Shown: positions 1-8,639 of the stretch, in pieces
How positions within the stretch are numbered: the first letter of the stretch is position 1
Layout: every line of letters begins with the position of its first letter
Source of the DNA: Flagellimonas meishanensis
Lineage (GTDB): Bacteria > Bacteroidota > Bacteroidia > Flavobacteriales > Flavobacteriaceae
Direction of reading: 5' to 3'
Assembly (NCBI RefSeq): GCF_019880545.1
Contig: NZ_JAINVW010000001.1
Coordinates: 1,240,001-1,304,000, forward strand
DNA: 64,000 bases
Translations under genes and position numbers: made by a program
The notes under the pieces: generated by a model
Database searches by the model: none
What the model was told of the DNA's origin: nothing
The model's input: the letters and a program-made list of their open reading frames with translations, nothing else

Positions 1-468
1 CCAATTCTCCTTGGGGACGTAAGTGGCCCCCCAAAAAGGTCTGCCATCGGGTAGGGCCACAATGTTAAGGGGCCATCCCCCGTTACCAGACATCAATTGT
101 ATGGCATCCATATAGATCTGGTCCACATCGGGTCTTTCTTCCCTATCAATTTTAATATTGATGAAATTTTCGTTCATCATTTTTGCAACTTCCTCATCTT
201 CAAAACATTCCTCTTCCATTACATGGCACCAGTGACAGGCAGCATAGCCAATACTGATCAAAAGGGGCTTGTCCTCTTTTTGTGCACGTTCAAGCACTTC
301 CGGTTTCCATGCCTGCCAGTTTACAGGGTTGTGCGCATGTTGCAAAAGATAGGGACTGGTCTCATGGATCAGGTCGTTGGTATGCTTGTGGGTCACTTTG
401 TTCTTGTTTTGATTACAGCCCTGCAAAAGGAAAATCAGTAGGAAAATCTGAACGATATGTTTTATCAT
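1..468 (-). CDS. DUF255/YyaL-type thioredoxin-fold lipoprotein (partial)
   Basis: The gene runs off the left edge, so only its first 156 codons are present. The ATG at 468 opens a lipoprotein signal peptide with lipobox LLQGC (Cys18). It is followed by the hallmark N-terminal motif [19 protein letters not shown] (residues 33-51) and a thioredoxin-like active site CHWC at 78-81. This matches the DUF255 (YyaL, SPATA20-like) family. Full members are usually over 650 residues, with a C-terminal six-hairpin glycosidase-like region that would lie outside the window. The molecular role of the family is poorly defined; a redox or disulfide function at the outer membrane or periplasm is an inference from the CxxC and the lipobox. 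The downstream-facing neighbour dodecin is separated from it by a terminator hairpin. Confidence 0.9.
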   Translation of the reverse strand, partial: MIKHIVQIFLLIFLLQGCNQNKNKVTHKHTNDLIHETSPYLLQHAHNPVNWQAWKPEVLERAQKEDKPLLISIGYAACHWCHVMEEECFEDEEVAKMMNENFINIKIDREERPDVDQIYMDAIQLMSGNGGWPLNIVALPDGRPFWGATYVPKENW

Positions 469-486
469 TTTCAGCCTTTTGAACAT

Positions 487-516
487 AAAAAAAGCGCCCT
501 TTTAGGACGCACTTTT
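487..516 (-). terminator. Rho-independent terminator after dodecin
   Basis: On the minus strand an imperfect stem (GCGTCCT paired with AGGGCGC, three-base loop) is flanked by AAAA before and a T-run after. It lies just beyond the dodecin stop codon and before the start of the DUF255 gene. Confidence 0.6.
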
Positions 517-532
517 GTTTTTGTCCTCAATA

Positions 533-733
533 TTATTTGACTTCAAAGGTAATTTTTACGTTGACCCTGTACTCGTCTATTTTTCCGTCCTTCACCGAGG
601 CACTCTGCTCGTTGATATAAACGGAACGGATGTTCTTTACCGATTTTGAGGCGTGGTCCAATGCATTTTTGGCTGCTTGTTCCCAGCTTTCATCAGAATT
701 TGCCAATACTTCTATTACTTTTAAAACTGCCAT
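533..733 (-). CDS. Dodecin family flavin-binding protein
   Basis: The 66-residue protein begins MAVLKVIEVLANSDESWEQA and has the usual dodecin layout: a first strand, one helix (DESWEQAAKNALDHASKSV), then two strands ending ITFEVK. Dodecins form hollow dodecamers that store riboflavin, FMN or related flavins and shield them from light. The conserved segment SVYINEQSASVKDGKIDEYRVNVKITFEV fits the family consensus. It is monocistronic, with its own terminator downstream and 71 bases to the Nfu gene behind it. Which flavin is bound cannot be read from sequence alone. Confidence 0.92.
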   Translation of the reverse strand: MAVLKVIEVLANSDESWEQAAKNALDHASKSVKNIRSVYINEQSASVKDGKIDEYRVNVKITFEVK

Positions 734-804
734 GACGATTGATTTTTAAATTTATTCAATGTAACAAAAATTGAGGAGAATATGTTTACCTGGGTGATTA
801 AAAA

Positions 805-1704
805 TCAACCGTTGATGGCCACTACCTCGTTCACTTTGTCGCCCATCATGTTCTTGAGCATGGTTTCTATCCCATTTTTTAGTGTGAACGTGGATGAGGG
901 GCAGCCACTGCATGCACCCTGAAGGATCACGTTAACCGTTTTGCTGTCCTCCTCGTAGGATTGAAAGAGGATATTACCTCCATCACTGGCCACGGCAGGT
1001 TTCACGTATTCTTCCAAAATGTCAATGATTTGCCTGGAGGTCGCATCATGGATGTGCTCCTGTGACACCTTTGTGCCGGCTTCGTTTATGGCTTTTTGAT
1101 AGGCCTCCGGTGAAACCACATCCTTTCCATCAGCCAAAAAGTTTCGGATAAATTCCCTCAACTCCATGGTAATTTCCTCCCAATTGGCCATATCATATTT
1201 GGACACGGAAATGTAGTTCTCATCAAAAAAAACCTCCTTTACAAACGGAAAATGGAAAAGTTCTTTTGCGAGCGGGGAATCTTTGGCCTCATCGATGTTC
1301 TTGAATTCGTAGGTAGCCGGAACAATACGCTTGTTGGAGACAAACTTCATGACCGCAGGATTGGGGGTCACTTCGGCATAGACCGTTATGGGTTGCTTTT
1401 TGCCCGCTTCCTTCTCATGTACAATCGGTTCTCCGGCATTCAAATACTCCACCAACTGTTGCGCCACCTCATCTTTTACATCTTGCCATTCCACAATATC
1501 AAAACGTTCCATGGCCACAAAGTTGCCCGAGATATAAACGGTTTTGATAAACGGAAGGTAGAACAACTGTTGGGCCAGGGGAGAATCCTTGGCCTCGTCT
1601 ATGTTTTTGTACTCATAACTGCCCTTCACAAGGAAGTCATTGGCCTCAAACTTCAATATTTTGGGGTTGTTTGTGGCAACCACGGTAATGTTGTATTCTT
1701 TCAT
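805..1704 (-). CDS. NifU-like Fe-S scaffold protein (Nfu type)
   Basis: The start is taken at the ATG at 1704 (MKEYNITVVATNNPKILKFEA). An in-frame extension back to 1812 exists but would run through the divergent promoter region. The 299-residue protein carries two tandem Nfu N-terminal domains (about 1-90 and 105-190), both containing EYKNIDEAKDSPLA-like or EFKNIDEAKDSPLA-like blocks. These are followed by a C-terminal NifU domain with the cluster-binding CSGC at 265-268. Nfu proteins carry assembled 4Fe-4S clusters to client enzymes. The duplicated N-terminal domain is a recurrent arrangement in Flavobacteriaceae. The gene is transcribed away from the PorP/SprF gene at 1832 across 127 bases. 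Confidence 0.93.
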   Translation of the reverse strand: MKEYNITVVATNNPKILKFEANDFLVKGSYEYKNIDEAKDSPLAQQLFYLPFIKTVYISGNFVAMERFDIVEWQDVKDEVAQQLVEYLNAGEPIVHEKEAGKKQPITVYAEVTPNPAVMKFVSNKRIVPATYEFKNIDEAKDSPLAKELFHFPFVKEVFFDENYISVSKYDMANWEEITMELREFIRNFLADGKDVVSPEAYQKAINEAGTKVSQEHIHDATSRQIIDILEEYVKPAVASDGGNILFQSYEEDSKTVNVILQGACSGCPSSTFTLKNGIETMLKNMMGDKVNEVVAING

Positions 1705-1831
1705 AGCGGTAGTTTCCACAAAAATACCAATTGTGAAGATGAGTAGCAAAAGATATAATAATGTATTGTTAAGACCGTTATTTAAATGTTTGCTTACTTT
1801 TAGTTTCAACAACTTAGCCCAAAACCGTCAC

Positions 1832-2827
1832 ATGAGACGCTATATAACCTCACTAATTCTTGCCCTGTTTTTTGGGCTATCGTCCAAGGCTCAGGAAGGT
1901 ATCCCTGTCTATTTTGATTATTTGGCGGACAATTACTATTTGGTGTATCCGTCTATGGCAGGAATCAGTGAAGGCACCAAAATAAGGTTGACGGCCAGAA
2001 AACAATGGTTCAATGTGGATGAGGCTCCTGCATTGCAGACCTTGAACTTGAACTTCAGGGCAGGCGAGCGCAGTGGTGTAGGGTTTATTTTGTTCAATGA
2101 TTCCAACGGGTATCACGCACAAACGGGTTTTAAGGGGACCTATGCACATCATTTGCAACTTGCAGGGGATTTCAGGACGCTTAACCAATTATCCTTTGGA
2201 CTTAGCGCGGGGGTTATACTTAGCAGTTTGGACGAAACGGAGTTTAGGTCAGTGATTCCCGATCCCGTGGTAACGGGAGTAAAGAACACAGCCAGTTACT
2301 TCAATGTTGACTTTGGGGTCTCCTACAGTCTGTTTGAATTTTATGCCCACGCAGCAGTTTTGAATGTGCTGGGAAGCGGCAGGGACCTATACACGGTAGC
2401 AGAGTTTGACAATTTGCGTAGATATCTACTTTCTGCAGGTTATGTCTTTGGAAGAAACTTGCGTGTTGAGCCCTCTGTGCTGTTTCAAATGACTGATTTT
2501 ACAAGGGAGAAAACCGTGGATATCAATGCCAAGGTATACAAAGATGTCAGTTTTGGTACCGTTTGGGCCGGGCTTTCGTACCGGAGGAGTTTTGATGGGG
2601 CCCAATTTCAGCAGAACGGCGGTTTTGGGGAACAGCGCTTGCAACTTTTCACCCCCATCATTGGCGTAAATTGGGACAGATTTCTTTTCTCCTATAATTA
2701 TTCCTACCAGTCTGGGGATATCCGTTTTGATAATGGCGGCTTCCATCAGATTACCTTGGGATACGACTTTGGTCAAAACGACCAGTCCAAACGCTACGAT
2801 TGTTATTGTCCCGCTGCCAATAACTAA
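1832..2827 (+). CDS. PorP/SprF family type IX secretion outer membrane protein
   Basis: The 331-residue protein starts MRRYITSLILALFFGLSSKAQ, a cleavable signal peptide ending in AQ. It then has the family opening PVYFDYLADNYYLVYPSMAGIS and a run of amphipathic beta strands ending in GYDFGQ. The ATG at 1832 is preferred over an upstream in-frame extension because it puts the signal peptide at the N terminus. PorP/SprF proteins are outer membrane partners needed for type IX secretion, often of one dedicated substrate with a type B sorting domain. Here no substrate gene lies next to it, unlike the paralogue at 11993. It converges with the VWA gene; a weak ATGGCC/GGCCAT dyad at 2829-2859 lies between them. 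Confidence 0.9.
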   Translation: MRRYITSLILALFFGLSSKAQEGIPVYFDYLADNYYLVYPSMAGISEGTKIRLTARKQWFNVDEAPALQTLNLNFRAGERSGVGFILFNDSNGYHAQTGFKGTYAHHLQLAGDFRTLNQLSFGLSAGVILSSLDETEFRSVIPDPVVTGVKNTASYFNVDFGVSYSLFEFYAHAAVLNVLGSGRDLYTVAEFDNLRRYLLSAGYVFGRNLRVEPSVLFQMTDFTREKTVDINAKVYKDVSFGTVWAGLSYRRSFDGAQFQQNGGFGEQRLQLFTPIIGVNWDRFLFSYNYSYQSGDIRFDNGGFHQITLGYDFGQNDQSKRYDCYCPAANN

Positions 2828-2876
2828 AAATGGCCCACAAGTTTCTGCAGGCCATCTTTCCAACAATGGGAATGGA

Positions 2877-4046
2877 CTAATCCCAAGTATAATTCTTCTT
2901 TGAAGCCTGGGTTTTAATGGCAGAGATCAGCGCATTTTCCAGCTCCCCTGTTTCCTGTGCTTGGTTTTCTGCGATATAAGCCTCACGCTTGGCATTCATT
3001 TCCTGGATTTGCTTTTGGATTTTTTCACGCTCCTTTTTCTTTTCGTCCACATAGGTTTTAATTTCGGATTCAGACTTTCCTTGCAGCTCAGCAGGCAGGT
3101 CATCCTCCTTCAATTCAGAAAGTTCCACAGCCTCTTCTTCAAACGCATCCACCAGGTCCCAATTGGAGTTTTTGTAGAGTCGGGAACTTTTGCTAACAGA
3201 CCTTTTAACGGCCACTCCGGGAGTCATGCCCTCGGCGTTACTGTCCTGTGCACTTTGCAACATTTTCTTTTCCCGCCCCAGGGAACCATAGGAAATATAG
3301 GTATTGTTCAATTTTGAGTTCAGTTTGATGATTACATCATCATAGGGAGTTTCTATATGAACCACCTGGCGGTTATGGTCGATGGCCATGTATTCCCCTC
3401 CCGTCAAGGTGGCCCCGTTTTTCCACATGGTGGAGATCCCTTGCTCGTAGTTGCCACAGAAAATGGTGTTGACGATGATATCCTTTTCCTTGGCATTCGC
3501 CACGGCTTGCCTATAATTTAGTTTGCCCTGAGTAAAAGGTTCGTTTCCCGCAATAAAGATCATTTTAAGGTCATCGGCATTTTTTCCCCAATCCAATTGC
3601 TTCAGGGAAGTGTGTATCACTTGTCCGCAATATTCCTCTCCGCCATTGGTGGTGAGGGAGAACAATTTTTCCGAAATTTCGTCCAGGTCGTTGCTAAAAC
3701 CGATTACCTGCCGAATGTAACCTTCGCTGGAAGATAGATTGTCGTTACCATATTCATACAGGGCAATTTGGAGCATGGGTCTGCTGTAGTTGCCACATTT
3801 GGCATGGGTAAATTCATTCACAATATCCCAAAGTTGCGCCTTGGCCTGGTTGATGAGCCCGTCCATACTGTTGCTGGTATCCAGGAGCAGCGCAATTTTC
3901 ACAAACTGCTTGGAGGGTTTTTCAGCGATGGATTGTGTGGCGTTTTTTTCCGTTTCCTTTGCATTGACCTTGCATGCGTGCATGGTTCCCAAAGAACAAG
4001 TGAAAACCAGAATTCCCAATAGATGTTTCAAATATTTCATGATCAT
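2877..4046 (-). CDS. VWA domain-containing exported protein
   Basis: The 389-residue protein has an N-terminal hydrophobic segment ending TMHAC (Cys25), so it is either a lipoprotein or cleaved by signal peptidase I. A von Willebrand factor A domain follows, with metal-ion-dependent adhesion motif DTSNS at 56-60. The C-terminal third is highly charged and likely coiled coil (EKIQKQIQEMNAKREAYIAENQAQ). A second ATG at 4040 (MKYLKHLLG) is an equally good start. VWA domains mediate protein-protein contacts, and the target here is unknown. It is divergent from the LytTR two-component operon, with a direct-repeat element in the shared 192-base gap, so it could be one of that system's targets (inference). 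Confidence 0.85.
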   Translation of the reverse strand: MIMKYLKHLLGILVFTCSLGTMHACKVNAKETEKNATQSIAEKPSKQFVKIALLLDTSNSMDGLINQAKAQLWDIVNEFTHAKCGNYSRPMLQIALYEYGNDNLSSSEGYIRQVIGFSNDLDEISEKLFSLTTNGGEEYCGQVIHTSLKQLDWGKNADDLKMIFIAGNEPFTQGKLNYRQAVANAKEKDIIVNTIFCGNYEQGISTMWKNGATLTGGEYMAIDHNRQVVHIETPYDDVIIKLNSKLNNTYISYGSLGREKKMLQSAQDSNAEGMTPGVAVKRSVSKSSRLYKNSNWDLVDAFEEEAVELSELKEDDLPAELQGKSESEIKTYVDEKKKEREKIQKQIQEMNAKREAYIAENQAQETGELENALISAIKTQASKKNYTWD

Positions 4047-4101
4047 TATTTTTTAAAGTTGGCCTAAAAGTAGGCGCAACATTTTCCAATTAAAATTGAG
4101 A

Positions 4102-4138
4102 ATGAGTGAAGAGTGCCTGTTGATGAGTGAACGGTGCC
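4102..4138. promoter_or_regulatory. Pair of 9-bp direct repeats, candidate LytTR operator
   Basis: ATGAGTGAA occurs at 4102-4110 and again at 4123-4131, and GTGCC follows each at the same offset (4113 and 4134). The repeat period is therefore 21 bp, with a 12-bp spacer between the 9-mers. LytTR-family regulators (AgrA, AlgR, VirR) are known to bind two 9-bp direct repeats with 12-13 bp between them. The element lies 101 bases upstream of the histidine kinase start and 56 bases upstream of the divergent VWA gene. Binding by the regulator at 6233 is an inference. Confidence 0.5.
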
Positions 4139-4238
4139 CTTGGCTTTGTAAACCCATAAAAAACAGTCTCTTTTTATGCGATTTGCCGCAAACACCATTT
4201 TTTAGTACGGAGGGGATGCACTAAGTTTACTGTAACGA

Positions 4239-6230
4239 ATGACACCAAGAATTTACATAGGACTTATTTTTTTGATGGTATGCCTAAGTGGTTTTTCCCA
4301 AGAAAATCCACAGCGTTCCAAATCAAGCGCCGGTGAAGCCGATAAAAAGGAAAAAAGGGCCAGTGCTGATTTTGGTAGTGTTGCCGATCATCAACGTTTT
4401 CTTGATTCGGCTAGGGTTAATAGGCAAACGGACCTGGAAAAGAGCATCGATTTTATTGCGAAGTCCATTTCCTCCTTGGGCGAGCAGGGTAACAAGACGG
4501 CTTTGTCGCAATCCCTGTCAACATTGGGTGAAATATATCTGTACCACCGGCAATATGATCTCGCCATTGCCAATTTTAAGGACGCATTGGTCGCAATGCC
4601 TTCCAACAGGACAAAGATTTTGTTGGGTAAGGCCTATGTATCCAATAATCAATTTGAAGACGCTGAAAACACGCTGTCACCTTTGATCGATATAAAAAAT
4701 ATGGTCCCTTACCAGCGCATTGAGCTATACGAAGCATTGGGAGATGCCAATAAGGGCCGTTCTGAGTGGAAGGAAGCCATTGATTACTATAAGGAGGGCC
4801 TTCGCATTGCGGAGAAGAACATGGTCTCCCCAAAGATCATCGATTTGAACTCAAAAATAGCCGATGCCTATGCCGGAGGGGATAAAAATATTGAGGCCGA
4901 AGGGTTCTATAACAATTCCCTGAACCTTTCCCGAACAGTGGCTCCGGAAAGGGTGATCCAAGAAAATGAGAAGGTGGCCGATTTTTATAACCAAAAAAAC
5001 CGTTTCCAGGACGAGATACAGCTACGCAAAAAAAGCCTTTCCGAACTACAGCAATTGGGCGATGCCAAGGGAGCACAAAAAGAAAGTGCGGGCCCTTCCG
5101 CGGATACCATCACCTCGCAGCGCATTAACTATAAAATTGCCAATGCCTACATTGCACAGGACAAATTGGATGAGGCCATACCCTATTTGGAGCGGAGCAT
5201 TGTGGAAGCCGATGCCGAGGACGATCTTGTGGTACAGAAAGATGCTACCAGAAAGCTTTCCGAGGTGTACCGTAACAAAGGCGATTTTTCCAAAGCTTTG
5301 GAATCCTATCAGGCTTACGTGACCGTGGTTGATAGTCTCTATGTTAGGAAAGAGGAGGAAATTTCGAGGGCGGCCCGATTGAGCCGGGATATTGCCAACA
5401 AGCAGAACCGGATTTCTAGTTTGGAGCAAGAAAGGGAACTTTCGCAAAGCAAATACAGTTTGGCCGTTACCGAACAAAAACTCTTCGCGGAAACCAGCAA
5501 GCGGCAACAATGGATCATTTATTCCCTGATTTTTGGACTATTGTTGATGGGGATAACGGCCCTGCTCTACTACCGTAGCAACAAACAACAAAAACTGGCC
5601 AACAACCTTTTGGCATTAAAATCGTTGCGCACCCAAATGAATCCGCACTTCATCTTTAATGCTCTGAACTCGGTTAACAATTACATAGCCAAAAGTGATG
5701 AACGGAGTGCCAATCGGTTTTTGAGCGATTTTTCAATATTGATGCGAAGCGTACTGGAGAATTCAGAAGAGGATTTCATCCCACTTTCCAAGGAACTGGA
5801 GCTCCTCGAGCTTTATGTGAAATTGGAGCATTCCCGTTTTGCCGATAAATTCGATTTCGAAATAAACATCGATAAAAGAATAGATATCGAATCCTTTCGA
5901 ATTCCGCCCATGCTGCTCCAACCCTATATTGAAAATGCCATTTGGCACGGTTTGCGATATAGGGAGGAAAAAGGATTTCTTCGAATAGGGGTGCAGCAGT
6001 TGACCCAAGATCTGCTGGAGGTGACCGTGGAGGACAATGGTATAGGCAGAAAAAAATCGGCCGAACTCAAAACCTCAAATCAGAAGAAGCAAAAATCAAA
6101 GGGAATGGGAAACATCAGAAAACGCATCCAGATCCTGAACGATATGCACAAGAATAAGGTGGAAGTGTCCATATCGGACCTTTATGATGACCAAACAGGG
6201 ACCAAAGTATCCCTAAAGCTGAAAAAATAA
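4239..6230 (+). CDS. TPR sensor histidine kinase of LytS/YehU type
   Basis: This is a 663-residue membrane kinase. A signal peptide (MTPRIYIGLIFLMVCLSGFSQ) is followed by a periplasmic array of tetratricopeptide repeats (about 60-390), a short coiled coil, and one membrane span at 425-445 (WIIYSLIFGLLLMGITALLYY). The His_kinase domain carries the phospho-acceptor His470 in RTQMNPHFIFNALNS. An HATPase domain follows with PPMLLQPYIENAIWHGL (N box) and DNGIGRKKS (G box). This architecture senses an external signal through TPRs and passes phosphate to a LytTR regulator. The partner starts two bases after the stop codon, so the two are almost certainly co-transcribed and translationally coupled. 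The ligand is unknown. Confidence 0.95.
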   Translation: MTPRIYIGLIFLMVCLSGFSQENPQRSKSSAGEADKKEKRASADFGSVADHQRFLDSARVNRQTDLEKSIDFIAKSISSLGEQGNKTALSQSLSTLGEIYLYHRQYDLAIANFKDALVAMPSNRTKILLGKAYVSNNQFEDAENTLSPLIDIKNMVPYQRIELYEALGDANKGRSEWKEAIDYYKEGLRIAEKNMVSPKIIDLNSKIADAYAGGDKNIEAEGFYNNSLNLSRTVAPERVIQENEKVADFYNQKNRFQDEIQLRKKSLSELQQLGDAKGAQKESAGPSADTITSQRINYKIANAYIAQDKLDEAIPYLERSIVEADAEDDLVVQKDATRKLSEVYRNKGDFSKALESYQAYVTVVDSLYVRKEEEISRAARLSRDIANKQNRISSLEQERELSQSKYSLAVTEQKLFAETSKRQQWIIYSLIFGLLLMGITALLYYRSNKQQKLANNLLALKSLRTQMNPHFIFNALNSVNNYIAKSDERSANRFLSDFSILMRSVLENSEEDFIPLSKELELLELYVKLEHSRFADKFDFEINIDKRIDIESFRIPPMLLQPYIENAIWHGLRYREEKGFLRIGVQQLTQDLLEVTVEDNGIGRKKSAELKTSNQKKQKSKGMGNIRKRIQILNDMHKNKVEVSISDLYDDQTGTKVSLKLKK

Positions 6231-6232
6231 CC

Positions 6233-6964
6233 ATGAAACTACGCACAATCATTGTTGAGGACGAGGCCAATAGTCGGGAGATACTTCGGAACTATTTGGC
6301 CAAGTATTGCAAGGAAGTGGAACTTTTTGGCGAAGCCGCCAATATCGCTGAAGGTTTGAAATTGATACAAAAAAATAATCCCGATCTGGTTTTTTTGGAT
6401 GTAGAAATGCCCTTTGGCAATGCTTTTGATCTTTTAGATCAGGTGCCGGACAGAAACTTTGAGATCATTTTCGTTACGGCCTACAACCAATATGCCATGG
6501 ACGCCCTCAATCAACATGCCGCCTATTATTTGATGAAACCCATTGACATAGATGAACTGGTAAAGGCGGTGGACTACGTCAGGGATGTCAAACAAAAAGA
6601 ACAGGCCCTCGAAGGCCAGGTACTTAAAGCCAAGACCGTTCATACAGAAGGTAAGATTACTTTGCCCCAACAGGATGGATTTCAAGTTTTGGAGGTAGGG
6701 GAGATCTATTTCTGCAAAGCAGATGACAATTACACAGAAATTTATCTGGAAAAAAGAAAGATTGTGGTCAGCAAAACACTGAAATATTTTGAGGATGCCC
6801 TAGCCCCTTATGCATTTGCAAGAATCCATAAATCCTATTTGGTCAATGTAGCGGAAGTGGTTAAGTACAAAAAGGGAAAGGGAGGCAGTGTGGTCCTGTC
6901 CAACGGGAAGGAACTATCCGTTTCAGCGGCTAAAAAATCCAACCTGTTGTCCTATTTTCAGTGA
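6233..6964 (+). CDS. LytTR family response regulator
   Basis: The 243-residue protein has a receiver domain (acidic pocket EDE near residues 9-11, phospho-acceptor Asp56 in LVFLDVEMP, and a conserved Lys in YLMKPIDIDELVKAV). A C-terminal LytTR DNA-binding domain (about 140-243) ends FARIHKSYLVNVAEVVKYKKGKGGSVVLSNGKELSVS, which is diagnostic for the fold. It is the cognate partner of the kinase at 4239. The candidate binding site at 4102-4138 upstream of the operon suggests autoregulation, possibly with control of the divergent VWA gene (inference). Confidence 0.96.
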   Translation: MKLRTIIVEDEANSREILRNYLAKYCKEVELFGEAANIAEGLKLIQKNNPDLVFLDVEMPFGNAFDLLDQVPDRNFEIIFVTAYNQYAMDALNQHAAYYLMKPIDIDELVKAVDYVRDVKQKEQALEGQVLKAKTVHTEGKITLPQQDGFQVLEVGEIYFCKADDNYTEIYLEKRKIVVSKTLKYFEDALAPYAFARIHKSYLVNVAEVVKYKKGKGGSVVLSNGKELSVSAAKKSNLLSYFQ

Positions 6965-7040
6965 TTTTAATAGTCACATCGTGTGCAGTGGAGATACTTT
7001 GGGACTTGTAGGATTCTAATTTGACAAATACTTTAAAAAG

Positions 7041-7568
7041 ATGATAATAAAATCGGTTAGGGGAAAATCCCCTCAGATGGGAGAAGACTGTTTTATTGCG
7101 GAAAATGCGACCATTGTGGGCGAGGTGATCATGGGCGATCAGTGCAGCGTCTGGTTCAATGCGGTGATCAGGGGCGATGTGCACTACATTAAAATGGGCA
7201 ATAAGGTTAATGTCCAGGATGGAGCAGTAATCCATTGTACCTATCAAAAATCGCCCACTAACATTGGCAACAACGTATCCATTGGGCATAATGCCATCGT
7301 TCATGGCTGCACCATCAAGGACAATGTGCTTATTGGGATGGGAAGCATTGTGATGGACGACTGCGTGGTGGAAAGCAATTCCATCATTGCGGCCGGGGCT
7401 GTCGTCACCCAAGGCACCCATGTGGAAGCAGGCAGCATTTATGCGGGCATGCCAGCACGAAAAATAAAGCAGGTGAGCCCGGAATTGAGTTCCGGTGAAA
7501 TTGACCGGATTGCCAACAACTATGTCAAATATTCCAGTTGGTTTAAGGAAGACCAGACAACCAAATAA
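7041..7568 (+). CDS. Gamma carbonic anhydrase-like left-handed beta-helix protein
   Basis: The 175-residue protein is built of hexapeptide repeats (IAENATIVGEVIMGDQCSVWFNAVIRGDV and onwards), the left-handed beta-helix of the gamma carbonic anhydrase/PaaY/YrdA family. Candidate zinc ligands are His65 (VIHCTY), His83 and His88 (IGHNAIVHG), all present. Bacterial members are trimeric metalloproteins; some have carbonic anhydrase activity and others have none detected. It precedes fabD by 33 bases on the same strand and may share a transcript with it. Assigning true carbonic anhydrase activity would be inference. Confidence 0.9.
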   Translation: MIIKSVRGKSPQMGEDCFIAENATIVGEVIMGDQCSVWFNAVIRGDVHYIKMGNKVNVQDGAVIHCTYQKSPTNIGNNVSIGHNAIVHGCTIKDNVLIGMGSIVMDDCVVESNSIIAAGAVVTQGTHVEAGSIYAGMPARKIKQVSPELSSGEIDRIANNYVKYSSWFKEDQTTK

Positions 7569-7601
7569 TCCCTATTTTAGCATCACCAAAAACTAAACGA
7601 A

Positions 7602-8483
7602 ATGAAGGCATACATATTTCCTGGCCAGGGAGCGCAATTTGTTGGTATGGGGTTAGACCTGTATGAAAACCATCCAGAGGCACAAGAACTTTTTGAAAAT
7701 GCCAATGAAATTTTGGATTTTTCCATTACCGATATCATGTTCGAAGGTACTCCCGAGGACCTAAAACAGACCAAGGTCACCCAACCGGCGATATTTCTTC
7801 ACTCCGTAATTCTTAGCAAGGTAATGGGAACCGACTTCAAGCCCAATATGGTAGCAGGCCATTCCTTGGGAGAGTTTTCCGCTTTGGTGGCCAATGGCGC
7901 CCTCAATTTTGAAGATGGCTTGAAACTCGTTTCCCAGAGGGCCATGGCCATGCAAAAAGCCTGTGAATTGAAACCAAGTACCATGGCGGCCGTTTTGGGA
8001 CTGGATGATGATGTGGTGGAGAGGATTTGTCAAGAGACCGAGGGCATTGTGGTGCCGGCCAACTATAACTGTCCAGGCCAATTGGTAATTTCTGGCGAGG
8101 TTGATGCCGTGAACACAGCCTGCGAAAAACTCAAGGAGGCGGGAGCGCGTAGAGCGTTGCTATTGCCCGTTGGTGGTGCCTTCCATTCACCATTGATGGA
8201 GCCTGCAAGGGAAGAACTTGCTGCGGCCATAGAGGCAACCGAATTTAAGAAACCCACCTGCCCCATATATCAAAATGTGACTACAACAGCGGTTTCTGAT
8301 CCTGATGAAATCAAGAAAAATTTAATATCCCAACTCACGGCTCCGGTAAAGTGGACCCAAAGTGTGCAGCAAATGATTCAGGACGGTGCCACAACCTTCG
8401 TGGAAGTAGGTCCGGGCAAGGTGCTGCAAGGCTTGGTTAAAAAGATAAACAACGAGGCTGAAACCACTTCGGCAGAGGTGTAA
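7602..8483 (+). CDS. fabD: Malonyl-CoA:ACP transacylase
   Basis: The 293-residue protein opens AYIFPGQGAQFVGMG and contains the active-site Ser88 in GHSLGEFSAL, the catalytic His in GGAFHSPLMEPA, the C-terminal QLTAPVKWTQSV block and a final VEVGPGKVLQGLVK. These are full-length FabD signatures. It transfers the malonyl group from CoA to acyl carrier protein for fatty acid chain extension in the cytoplasm. The 157-base gap downstream contains only a weak AAAGT/ACTTT dyad close to the stop codon. Confidence 0.97.
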   Translation: MKAYIFPGQGAQFVGMGLDLYENHPEAQELFENANEILDFSITDIMFEGTPEDLKQTKVTQPAIFLHSVILSKVMGTDFKPNMVAGHSLGEFSALVANGALNFEDGLKLVSQRAMAMQKACELKPSTMAAVLGLDDDVVERICQETEGIVVPANYNCPGQLVISGEVDAVNTACEKLKEAGARRALLLPVGGAFHSPLMEPAREELAAAIEATEFKKPTCPIYQNVTTTAVSDPDEIKKNLISQLTAPVKWTQSVQQMIQDGATTFVEVGPGKVLQGLVKKINNEAETTSAEV

Positions 8484-8639
8484 TGTTAAAGTTTTTTCGA
8501 CTTTAGGCATTTCAACCAAGAAACATAGATTTAATCCACAAAGTTGCTGCTTTCTGGTGATTTTTAGTGATATTGGTAGTTCCCAAATAGCCAACCAACA
8601 TGATACAAAAGAACAGCACTGAAAACTATTGAATAGGTA

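Noticed and set aside
1252-1746. A 164-codon open frame opposite the Nfu gene
   Set aside because: It is a shadow of the two Nfu N-terminal domains; no independent features.
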